Positions 35,101-45,794 are shown, counted from the stretch's first letter. The stretch is DNA of 64,000 nucleotides from Hemerocallis citrina (GCA_017893485.1 CM030358.1:253869228-253933227), one strand, 5' to 3'. Program-made: numbers and translations. The notes: a model not told the origin generated them from the sequence alone.

Positions 35101-37889
35101 TCCTCAGCTTCATGGATGCTTTCTCGGGTTACAATCAGATAAGGATGTTCCCCCCGGATATTCCGAAGACGTCTTTTGTAACGGACCAAGGACTCTATTG
35201 TTACCGAGTCATGCCGTTCGGCCTGAAGAACGCAGGGGCAACGTATCAACGTCTCGTCAACAAGGTATTCCAGGCCCAGATTGGTCGGAACATGGAAGTC
35301 TACGTGGACGACATGCTTGTGAAAAGCATCCGAGGCGTTGATCATGAGACCGACCTCCAAGAAGCGTTCGATGTTTTGAGAAAGCACAATATGAGACTCA
35401 ACCCGAACAAGTGTGCGTTCGGCGTCTCATCGGGCAAGTTCCTCGGCTTTATGGTCAGCCAACGAGGAATAGAGGCAAATCCGGAGAAGATCAGGGCCAT
35501 TCTAGACATGGCCCCGCCCAGAAACGTCAAAGAAGTTCAGAAACTGACCGGTCGTTTAGCCGCCATTGGGCGCTTTTTGTCGAAGTCCGGGGAGAAATGC
35601 CTCCCGTTCTTCAAAGCCCTGAGGGGGACTAAGGGGTTCGAGTGGGGGCAGCCGCAACAAGATTCCTTCGACCAGCTTAAAGCTTACCTCGTCAACCCGC
35701 CTCTGCTCAGCAAACCCATACCAGGCGAACCCCTCTACCTCTACTTGGCAGCCTCGGAACAGACACTAAGCGCGGTCTTAGTCAGAGAAGAAGATAGAAC
35801 TCAAAAGCCCATTTACTACGTCAGCAAAGTGCTCCGGGACGCCGAGCTCCGGTACCCGAAAATTGAGAAAATAGCCTACGCCCTGATAATGGCTGCAAGA
35901 AAGCTTCGGCCATACTTCCAGTCTCATTCGGTGGTCGTCCTTACCGACCAGCCGTTGAAACAGATCCTTCACAAGCCAGAGACTTCCGGCCGCCTCATGA
36001 AGTGGTCGATCGAGCTGAGCCAACATGATATTACTTATCAGCCTCGGACCGCAATCAAGGCGCAGGCGCTGGCCGAATTCATAGTTGAGACGACTATCCC
36101 CGACTCCGAGCAGACGACGAAGGGACCGCCTGTCTGGTCTGTATATGTCGATGGATCCTCTTGCAACGAGGGGAGCGGGGCTGGAGTCATCCTGGCGGGC
36201 CCAGACGACTTTGTCCTTCAATATTCCCTCCGGATAAACTTTAAAGCCTCGAATAACGAAGCCGAATACGAAGCACTCATAGCCGGCCTCGGGATGGCCC
36301 GAAACGCAGGGGCGCGACGCCTGCAGATCTTCAGCGACTCTCAATTGGTCGTCAACCAGGTCCTCGGCGAATATGAAGCCCGCGATGACAGAATGGTAAA
36401 GTACTTGGCCAAAGTGAAGAGCCTCCTGGCGCTCTTCGACGAGGCCCTCATCCGAAGAATCCCCAGAGAGGAAAATGCCCAGGCCGACGCTCTGTCCAAA
36501 CTAGCTTCCTCATCCCTGCAAGGCCTCGAACAAACCGTTCTGATAGAAGTCCTCCTCAAGCCCAGCATAGAGGACGAGGCTTTCAATTCCGTCGAAACAC
36601 TGCCGCTCCCCCTCGAAGACAATTGGATGAAGCCCCTCGTCGAGTTTTTAAGAGACGGACTCCTACCAAGGGATCCGAAGGAAGCCCGAAAGATAAGGAC
36701 ACGGGCCGAGCGTTACATAATGGTCGAAGGCGTTCTGTATAAGCGCTCCTTCACCCAGGTGGATGGTCGACCCTATCTAAGATGCCTCTCCCCCGGACAA
36801 GCCGATTACGCCCTGCAAGAGCTCCATGAGGGCATCGGCGGAGCCCACTCCGGCTCCAGAGCCTTGGCACGTAAAGTGTTAAACTACGGGTATTACTGGC
36901 CCACTCTCCTACGGGACGCCGAACGACACGTTCGACAATGCACATCCTGTCAGAAGTATTCCGACATCCGACGCCTTCCACAAGCACCACTCTCCTCCTT
37001 GTCGAGTCCGATCCCCTTTGCAATGTGGGGGATGGATCTACTAGGGCCATTTCCACCGGCCCCCGGACAGTTGAAGTTTCTAGTCGTGGCAGTCGACTAT
37101 TTCTCGAAATGGGTCGAGGCCGAGCCCCTGGCTACAATTACCGAACATAGAGTCGTCCAATTCTTCTGGAAAAGTGTAATCTGTCGTTTCGGTGTTCCCC
37201 GAGTCGTAGTTACGGATAACGGTACGCAGTTCGCTGGAGCTGCCTTCCGAGCCTTATGTCAAGACCTAGCTATACAGCACCGCTTCTCCTCAGTCTCTCA
37301 TCCCCAGTCAAATGGCCAAGCCGAGAATGCCAACCGGCAGATCCTCTCCGGCATCAAGAAGAGACTCGACAAATGCTCCAAGGGATTGTGGGTCGATCAG
37401 CTGCCCAATGTGTTGTGGAATTACCGAACCACGAAGCGGATCCCGACGGGCGAGAGTCCGTTCAATCTCACCTATGGGTCCGAGGCCCTCATCCCACTGG
37501 AAGTTGGAATACCCTCTCCTCGCCTGATTGCCTTCGAAGAAGAACAGAATGCCAGGGAGCTCAGAACGAGCCTAGATTTGGTTGACGAGATTCGGGAAAG
37601 AGCCGCCGTACGGCAGCAAGGTTACCGAAGAAGAATCGAACTCGCCTACAACAAACGGGTCCGCCCAACCGACTTGAAAGAGGGGGACCTGGTCCTCCGA
37701 AAGCTGGCCATTTCGTTCCCCGGACAGAAGAGCAAATTGGCCCCAAATTGGGAGGGACCGTACAAAGTATCCAAAGTAATCCGCCCCGGTGCGTACAAGC
37801 TAGAAGACCTTGAGGGTAGAGAAATCCCCAGGACTTGGAATGCCGACCATCTTTTGAAATACCTAGAGAAGGCAACCCCGCCTATCTAA
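32163..37889 (+). CDS. Element B Gag-Pol polyprotein (Tat clade), intact
   Basis: 1908 aa in one frame. The first 260 residues are basic and Arg/Ser/Pro-rich. Gag domain at about 300-430 (FKPPQFENYTGETDPVDH). CRYHRDHGHDTNDC near 545 is a Cys-His element. Protease has ILVDNGSSVNILFL near 678. RT has WRICIDFTDLNKACPKDPFP and YVDDMLVKS (about 1046). After the connection domain, a second RNase H of the type known in Tat elements begins WSVYVDGSS (about 1324), with NNEAEYEAL and FSDSQLVV. Integrase has the HHCC region (HEGIGGAHSGS ... CTSCQKYSD), then MDLLGPF, TDNGTQF and NGQAENANR as the DDE residues, and ends near YKLEDLEG. A second Met at 32184 (MPPRK) could be the real start. All catalytic residues look intact. 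Confidence 0.96.
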   Translation: MNRFSPAMPPRKVRSRGSNRAPILDQQEVLPDPTQQQGQLPPTVEEPLQRNPPHPDPKGPNPQKQPLHPEHIPNHTASSASMASHHPRASGRHDAHPRRPEDKDLRHHLDEKRARGEASHQERSPRHRGHRGSPARRGRRDSPDHYRRRHSPAGRQQHRNNEAPITRAEFQQFQAMVQQALNLRQNPNEPRAPSPRPVRSPRQRSPSPRPAPTNSRRTPSPRRSRSYHRRSPRSPSYEDESRGSADHRRRDNTMNRRLNEVEKLLGRINREEELRGRTLRPTQPPFSRTIVDTPVPFGFKPPQFENYTGETDPVDHIEGFKTLMLLHQASDALLCKTFPATLKGPAREWYSRLAPASIFSFEQFETLFITHFVSSRRAEKTSISLLHLRQQKGERLRDYVKRFTAEARTIASLDQSVATAAFQSNILNSNLRSSLAKKPPHDFSDLLLRTEKYIRAEEAEEPPNWEATASGSKRKGTEEEGPKKFQKDNAGQRRPPPRFEKFTPLTTNISAIFMEVEKEGVLPPAPKMNTPAKRRDKDKWCRYHRDHGHDTNDCRALRNEIEALIQRGQLAKFVRKDGAELPPQPRGANKRPEREETPEFEEERVLHLIHGGPMGGSSNSSRKAFIREVNSVRATPPPKGLGVPVTFSDDDLEGVRTPHCDALVINLHMANFKVERILVDNGSSVNILFLDAFKGLKLSRDRLKPAGYTLHGFTGVPVTIEGVITLDVTAGKTPTTRTESMDFMVVDVPAAYNVILGRPGLAALEAVPSAYHLKMKFPTRAGVGEVRGNQEQARKCYMTSTLGPVLSLETLEIPQDAARPTPEPVDELEEILFSEQEPTRKFYVSKALPSALHSNIVKCIRANRDLFAWSAADMPGISEELLVHRLSVDPGSKPVQQKRRKFAPERQLAIKEEVDKLLKARFIQEVNYPEWLSNVVMVKKSNGTWRICIDFTDLNKACPKDPFPLPSIDTLIDATSGHELLSFMDAFSGYNQIRMFPPDIPKTSFVTDQGLYCYRVMPFGLKNAGATYQRLVNKVFQAQIGRNMEVYVDDMLVKSIRGVDHETDLQEAFDVLRKHNMRLNPNKCAFGVSSGKFLGFMVSQRGIEANPEKIRAILDMAPPRNVKEVQKLTGRLAAIGRFLSKSGEKCLPFFKALRGTKGFEWGQPQQDSFDQLKAYLVNPPLLSKPIPGEPLYLYLAASEQTLSAVLVREEDRTQKPIYYVSKVLRDAELRYPKIEKIAYALIMAARKLRPYFQSHSVVVLTDQPLKQILHKPETSGRLMKWSIELSQHDITYQPRTAIKAQALAEFIVETTIPDSEQTTKGPPVWSVYVDGSSCNEGSGAGVILAGPDDFVLQYSLRINFKASNNEAEYEALIAGLGMARNAGARRLQIFSDSQLVVNQVLGEYEARDDRMVKYLAKVKSLLALFDEALIRRIPREENAQADALSKLASSSLQGLEQTVLIEVLLKPSIEDEAFNSVETLPLPLEDNWMKPLVEFLRDGLLPRDPKEARKIRTRAERYIMVEGVLYKRSFTQVDGRPYLRCLSPGQADYALQELHEGIGGAHSGSRALARKVLNYGYYWPTLLRDAERHVRQCTSCQKYSDIRRLPQAPLSSLSSPIPFAMWGMDLLGPFPPAPGQLKFLVVAVDYFSKWVEAEPLATITEHRVVQFFWKSVICRFGVPRVVVTDNGTQFAGAAFRALCQDLAIQHRFSSVSHPQSNGQAENANRQILSGIKKRLDKCSKGLWVDQLPNVLWNYRTTKRIPTGESPFNLTYGSEALIPLEVGIPSPRLIAFEEEQNARELRTSLDLVDEIRERAAVRQQGYRRRIELAYNKRVRPTDLKEGDLVLRKLAISFPGQKSKLAPNWEGPYKVSKVIRPGAYKLEDLEGREIPRTWNADHLLKYLEKATPPI

Positions 37890-38052
37890 GTAACTCGAGA
37901 TGTCGGGCAACCACTCCTGCTACTAGTAATTTTTCCTTTGTTCTTTTTCATTGTAATAAACGGCTAGCAACTTTAGAAGCAGCCGACCATTAGATATTAA
38001 TAAATAAATAAAGTTTTTCTTTACATTATCGCGTACTTCCGCCTCTAATTCC

Positions 38053-38698
38053 CTTATCACACAATGGTTCGGAGTCCAGCACTCGGCTCGACTCTTCCTA
38101 CTCGGCCCGTCTTCAGACGGGCCGGGGGCAGATCGCCGTTCGAAATTGCTCCTGCAGCCGTTGAATGGATCGGAGTCCAACACTTGGCTCGATTTTGCTT
38201 CGCAAATCCGCTCCTAAGCGGACTAGAAGCAGCTCGCCATTCGAAACTGCTCCTGCATCTCTCAAACTTATCACACAATGGTTCGGAGTCCAGCACTCGG
38301 CTCGACTCTTCCTACTCGGCCCGTCTTCAGACGGGCCGGGGGCAGATCGCCGTTCGAAATTGCTCCTGCAGCCGTTGAATGGATCGGAGTCCAACACTTG
38401 GCTCGATTTTGCTTCGCAAATCCGCTCCTAAGCGGACTAGAAGCAGCTCGCCATTCGAAACTGCTCCTGCATCTCTCAAACTTATCACACAATGGTTCGG
38501 AGTCCAGCACTCGGCTCGACTCTTCCTACTCGGCCCGTCTTCAGACGGGCCGGGGGCAGATCGCCGTTCGAAATTGCTCCTGCAGCCGTTGAATGGATCG
38601 GAGTCCAACACTTGGCTCGATTTGGCTTCGCAAGTCCGCTCCTAAGCGGACTAGAAGTAGCTCGCCATTCGAAACTGCTCCTACATCCCTTAAACTAA
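38053..38698. repeat. 214-bp tandem repeat, three copies (element B)
   Basis: Copies begin CTTATCACACAATGG at 38053, 38267 and 38481 and are almost identical. Within each unit a core GGTCGGAGTCCA-like phrase occurs twice (ATGGTTCGGAGTCCAGCACT, ATGGATCGGAGTCCAACACT), so the unit itself arose from a half-length repeat. Confidence 0.93.
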
Positions 38699-38782
38699 TC
38701 TAACGACCGGATCCTTCCTCCGGCTCGACTCTATCTCCCCGACTCGTCCTTAAACGGTCCGGAACCCGTCCCGACCGTAGAC

Positions 38783-39346
38783 TGTGCCGAGCTGACGAGG
38801 TACCGACCCTCGTTTTGGGAAAAAATCACCCCGAGGTCAACTCGCCGTTAGATCCTCTCAAATTGTGTGCCAAAGCATGATGAGCGGATCCAGTAGTGCC
38901 ACGTGCCCACAAAACGACAAGATAACGTTTTCTTGGTACTCGTGCCTGCCTCTGGATTCGTGCCCCCATCCGACGGTTATGGACACCCCACGTCGATCGG
39001 CACCAAGAGCCGAACGGCGGAGTCAGAACAACACATTGTTGGAAAATTCGTTTCGGCCATCAATTGTGCCGAGCTGACGAGGTACCGACCCTCGTTTTGG
39101 GAAAAAATCACCCCGAGGTCAACTCGCCGTTAGATCCTCCCAAATTGTGTGCCAAAGCGTGATGAGTGGATCCAGTAGTGCCACGTGCCCACAAAACGAC
39201 AAGATAACGTTCTCTTGGGACTTGTGCCTGCCTCTGGATTCGCGCCACCATCCAACGATTGTAGACACCCCACGTCGACCGGCGTCAATAGCCGAGCGAC
39301 AGGATCAGAATTGCGACAAAAGACTCGACGAACAGCCAATAGAAGA
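38783..39346. repeat. 282-bp direct repeat, two copies (element B)
   Basis: Units start TGTGCCGAGCTGACGAGG at 38783 and 39065. Each has TACCGACCCTCGTTTTGGG and CCACAAAACGACAAGATAAC, phrases that also occur on the other side of the antisense gene (42950-44640). Confidence 0.88.
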
Positions 39347-39446
39347 CACTTCGGATAAATCAACCCCAATTTTATTAATGACTTGGACGAGTTTACAAAA
39401 AGATTACTACAGCGAGTTCAACAAAATATTAGAAGGCATGACCCGC

Positions 39447-42400
39447 TCATTTCCTCCGAGGAAGGGGGACATTCCGGTTCAACGACACTTTGGGTCGGCG
39501 CTTCTTAGCCTCCGAGCTCGTCTCCAGGCCGACGAACCGGGACGCCCCTTCGCCGCTGAGCCTCACAGTCGCCCCAACCGAAGCGCCACTTGAAGACACC
39601 GCCACACCACTTTGTGCATCGGCGGCTGACGCCCCGATGATAGGAGTCCGGGACGCCGCTTGGTAGAACGTGATACCTCGCTCGATCTCTTCGCGGGTAC
39701 ACGAGGTGCTCCGGACGTTGGCCCTCACCGGCTGAGGCTTGAGCCGAGCGACCTCCTCCTCCAATTCGACGATCCGGTCCTTCAGTGCCTCGTCCTTCAC
39801 GACAATTTTGAACCGAGGAAGCTTCGCCGATCCAGGGTACTCGGCGCTGTCAGATATGACGCGACGCAGATGGGTCACCTCGATACTCTTGTCGACTGTC
39901 ACCCTTTGCAAATGCTCGACCTTCTTCACGAGCTCATCTCGTTCGGCCAAAACAGAAGCCAATTCTTCTTCCTTAGCAAATAGCTCGGCTTCGGCTATCC
40001 GCAAGTGGTATACTTCGGCCAACAGATCCCCGTTCTTCATCTCCATATTGTACAGCATCCTCCTCGTCAGGTCGATCTCGCCCTCAAGGCGTTTCACGAG
40101 AGACAGATGGAACAGCTCTACTTGTCGCCGAGCCATCGTAGTGACGGGGGCCTACCCTACCACCGAACCAAACACTTAGACAATTTCAAAGACAAAACGT
40201 TTTTTCATTTATCAAAAAGCGGTGGCCAGTCCGCAAAAGGCGTTACAAAGCTCGGAAGAAAAAGCAGAACTGAAACTACAAAAAGATTAACGAAAGAAAC
40301 AAGGGTCCACCTGCGTCTCCGCTCCCACCCCGGACGCATCGACGGGCGGTCCCTCGATCTCTCCCTTAGCCGGGTCATCCTCTCCCCCTCCGTCTTCGCC
40401 TTCGACCTCGTCCTCGGCATCCCCCTCCTCGTCGTCCACGGGCGACTCGGGCCACAGTCGATAACCGACTCGCTCGAAGCCGGGGACACGAGCCTGGACA
40501 TGGTCCAGGGCCGTCTGGTAGGATCGCTCCATGTTCTCGGCCATATGTTTCTTCGCCTCTGCCTCAATCTCGGCTTCGACCTCCGCCCGGATCCTCGCGG
40601 CCTGCGCTTCCCTCTCCGCCTTCTCGTCGGCCAAGGACTTCAATGCCGCGGCAAGATCTTGGGCGGCCTTGGCAGCTTTGGCGGACTCCGCTTCGAGGCC
40701 CTCCTTCGCTTTCTTCAGGTCGGCAGTAAGGTCGGCCACCCGAACGTCCAGAGCCTCGGCCCGCCTCTGCTCGGCCTCGAGATCCTTGACCGCCCGGACC
40801 TTCGCCAGCCTGTCTTTCTCGCTGGCGGACTTCAGCTCCTTCTCCTGTGCGGCGAACGCCTCCATGAGATGGCCGAAGTGAACGGTGGCCTACAAAGACA
40901 ACGATAAGTACAAAGTACGCACCGAGTAACAAACTTGAAGAAATTTGCGAACACTTACCGAAACAAGCCCCCGGGCGACTTCGTAAGTGTCGTCGCCGAC
41001 CCTCCCCGCATTCAGCGCGGCCTTATCCTTCGGGGTCGCCAAGTGTTTGACGACCTGCATTGACATCTGCGAGTTGCCGAGGAAACCATCATGATTCCTC
41101 ACCAGCCAGTTCGGCACAAACAACTGCTTGTGCTGCTCGGTCAGGATTTCCTCGGCATCCTGAGTCAATGGGGGAGGCTCGAGCGCCAGCGCCGCATTGA
41201 CATCGAAGACACCCTCGTTCACGGACCGGGCGACAGGGGCCGAGGTCTCCTCCACCACCACTACCTCCGAAGGCACCTCGGTAGTCGGGGGAGGCGGAGC
41301 AACGTTAGTGGCGACCGCGGGCTGAACACCCGAAGACGCACCCTCGGCCGCCCTCTTCCTTTTTCTGGTCCCGGTCAGCTTGGACCTATCGGCCATCATA
41401 GCTTTAAAGTCAATCTTCATCGACTCTGCATCAACAAAAAAAAAAGGGGAGAAAACCGAATCAAAACAGACGAATTGAAGACTTAGAAAAAAAATGAATG
41501 AGATGTCAAGAGCGTACTCGGGTCGATGGGGCTTAGTCCGGACCCGAACAACACCTCTTCGGTCAACTCCCTCCAACTCAGTACCGGAAGGGCCGTGATC
41601 CTCCTCGCTACCTCCTCCTCGGCCTCAGATAGTGCGGGGTCGCCCCGCGCAAATTTCGGCACTTCCACCTTCCACCGGGACGGAATGTGCCAAATCGCTT
41701 CGCCCCTTACGATAAAATACTTCTCCCTCCAACCCTTAAGAGAGTCGGGATTCTCCACAATCTTAACACCTCTCCTCGGCCCCAAATAGTACCGGTACTC
41801 CGAGCCGTGTTGCTTGTTTATCCGATAGAGGCCCCGGAAAACTGACAGATCCGGCGCTACCTCGGCTCGGTGACACTGAAGCAAGAACGCGTTCACATGA
41901 CGCCAAGTGTTTGGACTGAACTGAGTAGGGGCGAGACAATACCAGCCGAGGATCTGAAGTATGAAAGGGTGCAGCGGAAAACGCAGTCCCGCGTTCAAGG
42001 AGTCGACGTCAAACATGCACATGTCCGACGAAGGCAACTTAGTGTTTGCTCGCACCCCGGGGCCAGCGACCATCAGCTTGTACTCCGACGGGATAGCGAA
42101 AGCCTTCCTGATCCGAAGAAGATCCTTCTCGGTCAACGACGAAATGAGCTCGTCAGCTTCGGAGGGATGGAACGGATTAGGCTCCTCGACGATCTTCGAC
42201 TTTCCGTAGATCGCTTTCTCCAGAAGATCACCCTCGTACTGCCTGACTCCCGAATGCCCGGACAGGACGGAAGGATATTGTCCTATCTCGGGAGCTCGTT
42301 TCGGGTTCTCCACAATCACCCCCACCATGGGGGGCGGGGTCTCCCCTGTCCTCTTCTTCTTCCCGACCCTCGACTCGACAGCCAGCGGTTCGGCCATCTG

Positions 42401-42493
42401 CTTCCCCTTCCTGCGAGCTTCCGCCCTACTCCTCTCCCCGGCGCCATCACCGCCCGAGGACGAGGCACCACTACCCGAGCTTACCCTTGACAT
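39447..42493 (-). CDS. Element B antisense gene, four exons, gypsy-associated ORF family
   Basis: Exons 42493-41518, 41425-40959, 40889-40311 and 40151-39447 give about 908 aa. Donors: GTACGC, GTAAGT, GTGGAC; acceptors: ATGCAG, TTGTAG, GGTAG; phases 1, 0, 0, as in element C. Exon 1 has a Ser/Gly start and the Transposase_28-like domain (GLRFPLHPFILQILGW, LAPTQFSPNTW, LKGWREKYFIVR). Exon 2 has a basic RKRKR stretch and LATPKDKAAL, matching LATPRDRKAM in C. Exon 3 is a long Ala/Glu/Lys coiled coil, then an acidic tail. Exon 4 begins with another coiled coil. The shared exon plan at low sequence similarity argues for selection on the protein. Nuclear location is possible from the basic stretch; function unknown. 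Confidence 0.75.
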
Positions 42494-42698
42494 CCTTTGA
42501 AAAAGCTAAGGCAAAGACAAACTAACCTTTGAAGTGACGTTCACGGTCGGAGAATGCTCGCCGGAAATCGCCTGGCCCACGCGACAGCTAACGACAACAC
42601 CGTGGAGCAAGAGCGCCGCTAGCAGAAGACTTAGAGAACAAAAGTAAATTCGTAAAGTGAAAAGTGAGAAATGAGCTCAGGAGTGAAGGAATGGTAAC

Positions 42699-42704
42699 TT
42701 ATAG
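42699..42704 (-). promoter_or_regulatory. TATA-like box of the element B antisense gene
   Basis: TATAAG on the minus strand about 205 bp upstream of the ATG at 42493. Confidence 0.4.
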
Positions 42705-42785
42705 CCTCAACTGATAACGGGCCTCCTTGGGAATCCCAAAGGCCCACTAAGAATCCCAAACGCCCTACAAGAGAGAGGCGGCGGT

Positions 42786-44720
42786 ATGAGAGGGATGGCG
42801 GAACTCCCCAAAAAACACAAGTTGCGACTCGGCCACCGGTCTAATGAGCCAAGCTATCGAACGAAACGCTCAGTGACCGAGCCACCGAGTTCGCCCAAAA
42901 ATACCCAAATCCGCGCCCGGCAAACAGCACGAGGTACGCGGACCGAGGTGACGAGATACCGACCCTCGTTTTTGGCAGAAAATCCTCCCGAATCAAAATC
43001 ACCGTCGGATCTCTCCAAAATTCGCGTCAGAATCTGATGAACGGTTCAGATTGCGCCACGCCCACAAAACGACAAGATAGCGTTTTCTCGTGATCTGAAC
43101 CCCGTCCTCGTGATGCGTGCCAAAATGGACGGCTCAGATCCGTCCACGCAGACCTTCCAAACCGCTTGCCATCGGCTTGGTCGGTCGAGCTACCGAACAG
43201 CTCAGCCGAGCAACCGAGCCACTTAATACGGAATGGCGGAACCATCAAGAAGACAAGTAAACGACTCGGCCTCCGGCCCACCGAGCCGAGCCACCAAGTT
43301 CGCCCAAAAATACCCAACTCCGCGCCCGGCAAACAGCGCGAGGTATCCGGGCCGCGGTGCCGAGGTACCGACCCTCGTTTTTGGGAAAAAATCCTCCCGA
43401 AGCAAAATCACCGTCGGATCTCTCCAAAATTCGCGTCAGAATCTGATGAACGGTTCAGATTGCGCCACGCCCACAAAACGACAAGATAACGTTTTCTCGT
43501 GATCTGAACCCCATCCTCGTGATGCGTGCCCAGATAAACGGCCCAGATCTTGCCACGTCCACAAAACGACAAGATAGCGTTTTATGGGGATCCACGCCAA
43601 AGATGGACGGCCTAGTTGATGCCACGTACCTCGGATGCTCCGAACCAAGGCACCGACCCTTCCAACCAGGTCGCCGACCCTCCAAGCCGCGGCACTACGC
43701 ATCCGGGCCGTGCTGCTGGGTTACCGACCCATCCAACCGGGTCGCCGACCCCCCAAGCCGCGGCACTACGCACCCGGGCCGTGGTGCTGGGGTACCGACC
43801 CTTCCAACCGAGTCGCCGACCCCCCTAGCCGCGGTGTGACGCATCCGGGCCGCGGTGCCGAGGTACCGACCCTCGTTTTTGGGAAAAAATCCTTCCGACC
43901 CTCAGGAGCCGTTGGATCTCGTAGGAAAGCGCGCTCGTCATGATGGACGTCCCAGATCTTGCCACGTCCACAAAACGACAAGATAGCGTTTTATGGGGAT
44001 CCACGCCAAAGATGGACGGCCTAGATGATGCCACGTACCTCGGATGCTTTGAACCGAGGCACCGACCCTTCCAACCAGGTCGCCGACCCCCCCAAGCCGC
44101 GGCACTACGCATCCGGGCCGTGGTGCTGGGGTGCCGACCCTTCCAACCGAGTCGCCGACCCCCCAAGCCGCGGCACTACGCATCCTGGCCGTGGTGCTGG
44201 GGTACCGACCCTTCCAACCGGGTCGCCGACCCCCCTAGCCGCGGCGCTATGCATCCGGGCCGTGGTGCTGGGGTACCGACCCTTCCAACCGAGTCGCCGA
44301 CCCCCCTAGCCGCGGTGCTACGCATCCGGGCCGCGGTGCCGAGGTACCGACCCTCGTTTTTGGGAAAAAATCCTTCCGACCCTCAGGAGCCGTTGGATCT
44401 CGTAGGAAAGCGCGCTCGTCATGATGGACGTCCCAGATCTTGCCACGTCCACAAAACGACAAGATAGCGTTCTATTGGGATCCCCGCTAAAGATGGACGG
44501 TCTAGATGGTGCCACGTACCTCGGATGATCCGAACCGAGGTACCGACCATTCGAACCAACTCGCCGACCCCTCGAACCGCGGCGCAACGCATCCGGGCCG
44601 GGGTGACGGGGTGCCGACCCTCGTTTTTGGGAAAAAATCCCTCCGAGGAGCAGGAGGCGTCTGATCGTTCCGAAATTCGCGCTCCATCATGATCGAAGGC
44701 CCAGATGATGCCACGCCATA
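42786..44720. repeat. Complex tandem-repeat block upstream of the antisense gene (element B)
   Basis: The phrase ACCGACCCTCGTTTTTGGG recurs near 42958, 43368, 43865, 44347 and 44615, and CCACAAAACGACAAGATAGC near 43066, 43560, 43970 and 44450. Between 43650 and 44340 a ~72-bp subunit (CCAACCGGGTCGCCGACCCC ... CATCCGGGCCGTGGTGCTGG) repeats at least seven times in two clusters. ORFs across this block are artefacts. Confidence 0.9.
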
Positions 44721-45126
44721 AATAGGTATTAAAAATTGGTTTTTATTTATTTAAATCGGTTTATTTATTTAAAAAATTGCGAAAAATCGCTAAAAATTCG
44801 GGAAAATTAGCTAAAAATTCCAGGAAATAATTAAAAATTCGGGGAATATTTCTAAGCCACCGAACGAGCAATTATTACCTAGAATACGCGGTTAAAGCCC
44901 CCGAACAATTAGCCAACACATCGCAAAATTAAATAAATCATCCGGAAAAATAGATGAAAACTCGACACAGCTTCGGAGCATCAAAGAAGGAGGAACTAGC
45001 CTACCCCCGTGCTCCAGGATTCAAAAATCACCCATTCGGACTGCGATACAGTTCCACCGACCACTGAGTTAGTCAAACTACTCCTCAAAGACTGACCACC
45101 CTCAGTCTTTAGGAGTGGGGGGCTCG
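44721..45126 (+). other. AT-rich tract and polypurine tract (element B)
   Basis: Degenerate AAAAATTCGGG and TTTATTTAA repeats (44725-44850) precede unique sequence ending in AGGAGTGGGGGGCTCG directly before the 3' LTR, a polypurine tract matching element C. Confidence 0.75.
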
Positions 45127-45789
45127 TGATATGGTCAAAACAAGGGGTTCAATCGAGACCGTCCAAATGGGGCACGAATCCTACAGCTCAGGGACGAGAC
45201 GGTAATTTCACATGCAAACGGGTCCGAAGCGGGTACTGGGTCTCCTTCTCACAGATCCAATAACCCGCAAACGGATCCACCACAGCTGGGCACGGGTTTC
45301 AACCCGCTGCCAACTCGATCCAGCAAGACACAATCAAGGTCCCTGATTAGATCTAAATCAACGGCCATGATTCACGTCAATCTTTACACTGGGATTTAGG
45401 GATTAAAATTCCTTATCTGATTACCAGAATATACCTTATCAGATTACTTTCCCAATCTGTTTACAAGGAGATTATTCCATATCAGATTACGCGGATTACA
45501 TTCCTAAATTGTTCTCTAAGACGCCTATAAATACCCCCCACCCATCTCCATTAACAGGTAATCAATCTTTTTCTAGTTAAACGCTCTTTCACAATCACTT
45601 CTGGTTACTGACTTGAGCGTCGGAGGGTGCGTCGCCGGGAACAACCCCGGTGTCTCGCACTTTTTGCAGGTGCACGGCGGGAGCGACGATCAGAGTTCAA
45701 CGGAACAGGTATACAGGTTCTCCTATTCAGTTTCCCCAAAGAACTCACAAATTCATCTGTTTGCCCCCACACCGAATTTAGCGGCAACA
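45127..45789 (+). repeat. Element B 3' LTR
   Basis: 663 bp, identical in length and, by eye, sequence to the 5' LTR; followed by target duplication GTAAT. Confidence 0.96.
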
Positions 45790-45794
45790 GTAAT

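Larger units (their letters stand above)
31449..45789 (+). mobile_element. Element B: full-length, apparently intact Tat gypsy retrotransposon
   Basis: Two 663-bp LTRs (31449-32111, 45127-45789) with TG...CA ends are flanked by a perfect target duplication GTAAT (31444-31448 and 45790-45794). I saw no difference between the LTRs, so insertion is very recent. The primer-binding site (32115-32132), an open 1908-aa Gag-Pol and the polypurine tract are all present. After pol come a 214-bp tandem repeat, a 282-bp repeat, a four-exon antisense gene, more tandem repeats and an AT-rich tract. This element is a candidate for current activity. Confidence 0.96.

Noticed and set aside
37089..37097. GCAGTCGACTAT in element B, similar to the element D palindrome
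   Set aside because: It codes the conserved Val-Asp-Tyr of integrase and is single; chance match.
43519..44587. Pro/Arg-rich ORFs in the element B repeat block
   Set aside because: Open in several frames on both strands because of GC-rich tandem repeats; no motif or consistent start.
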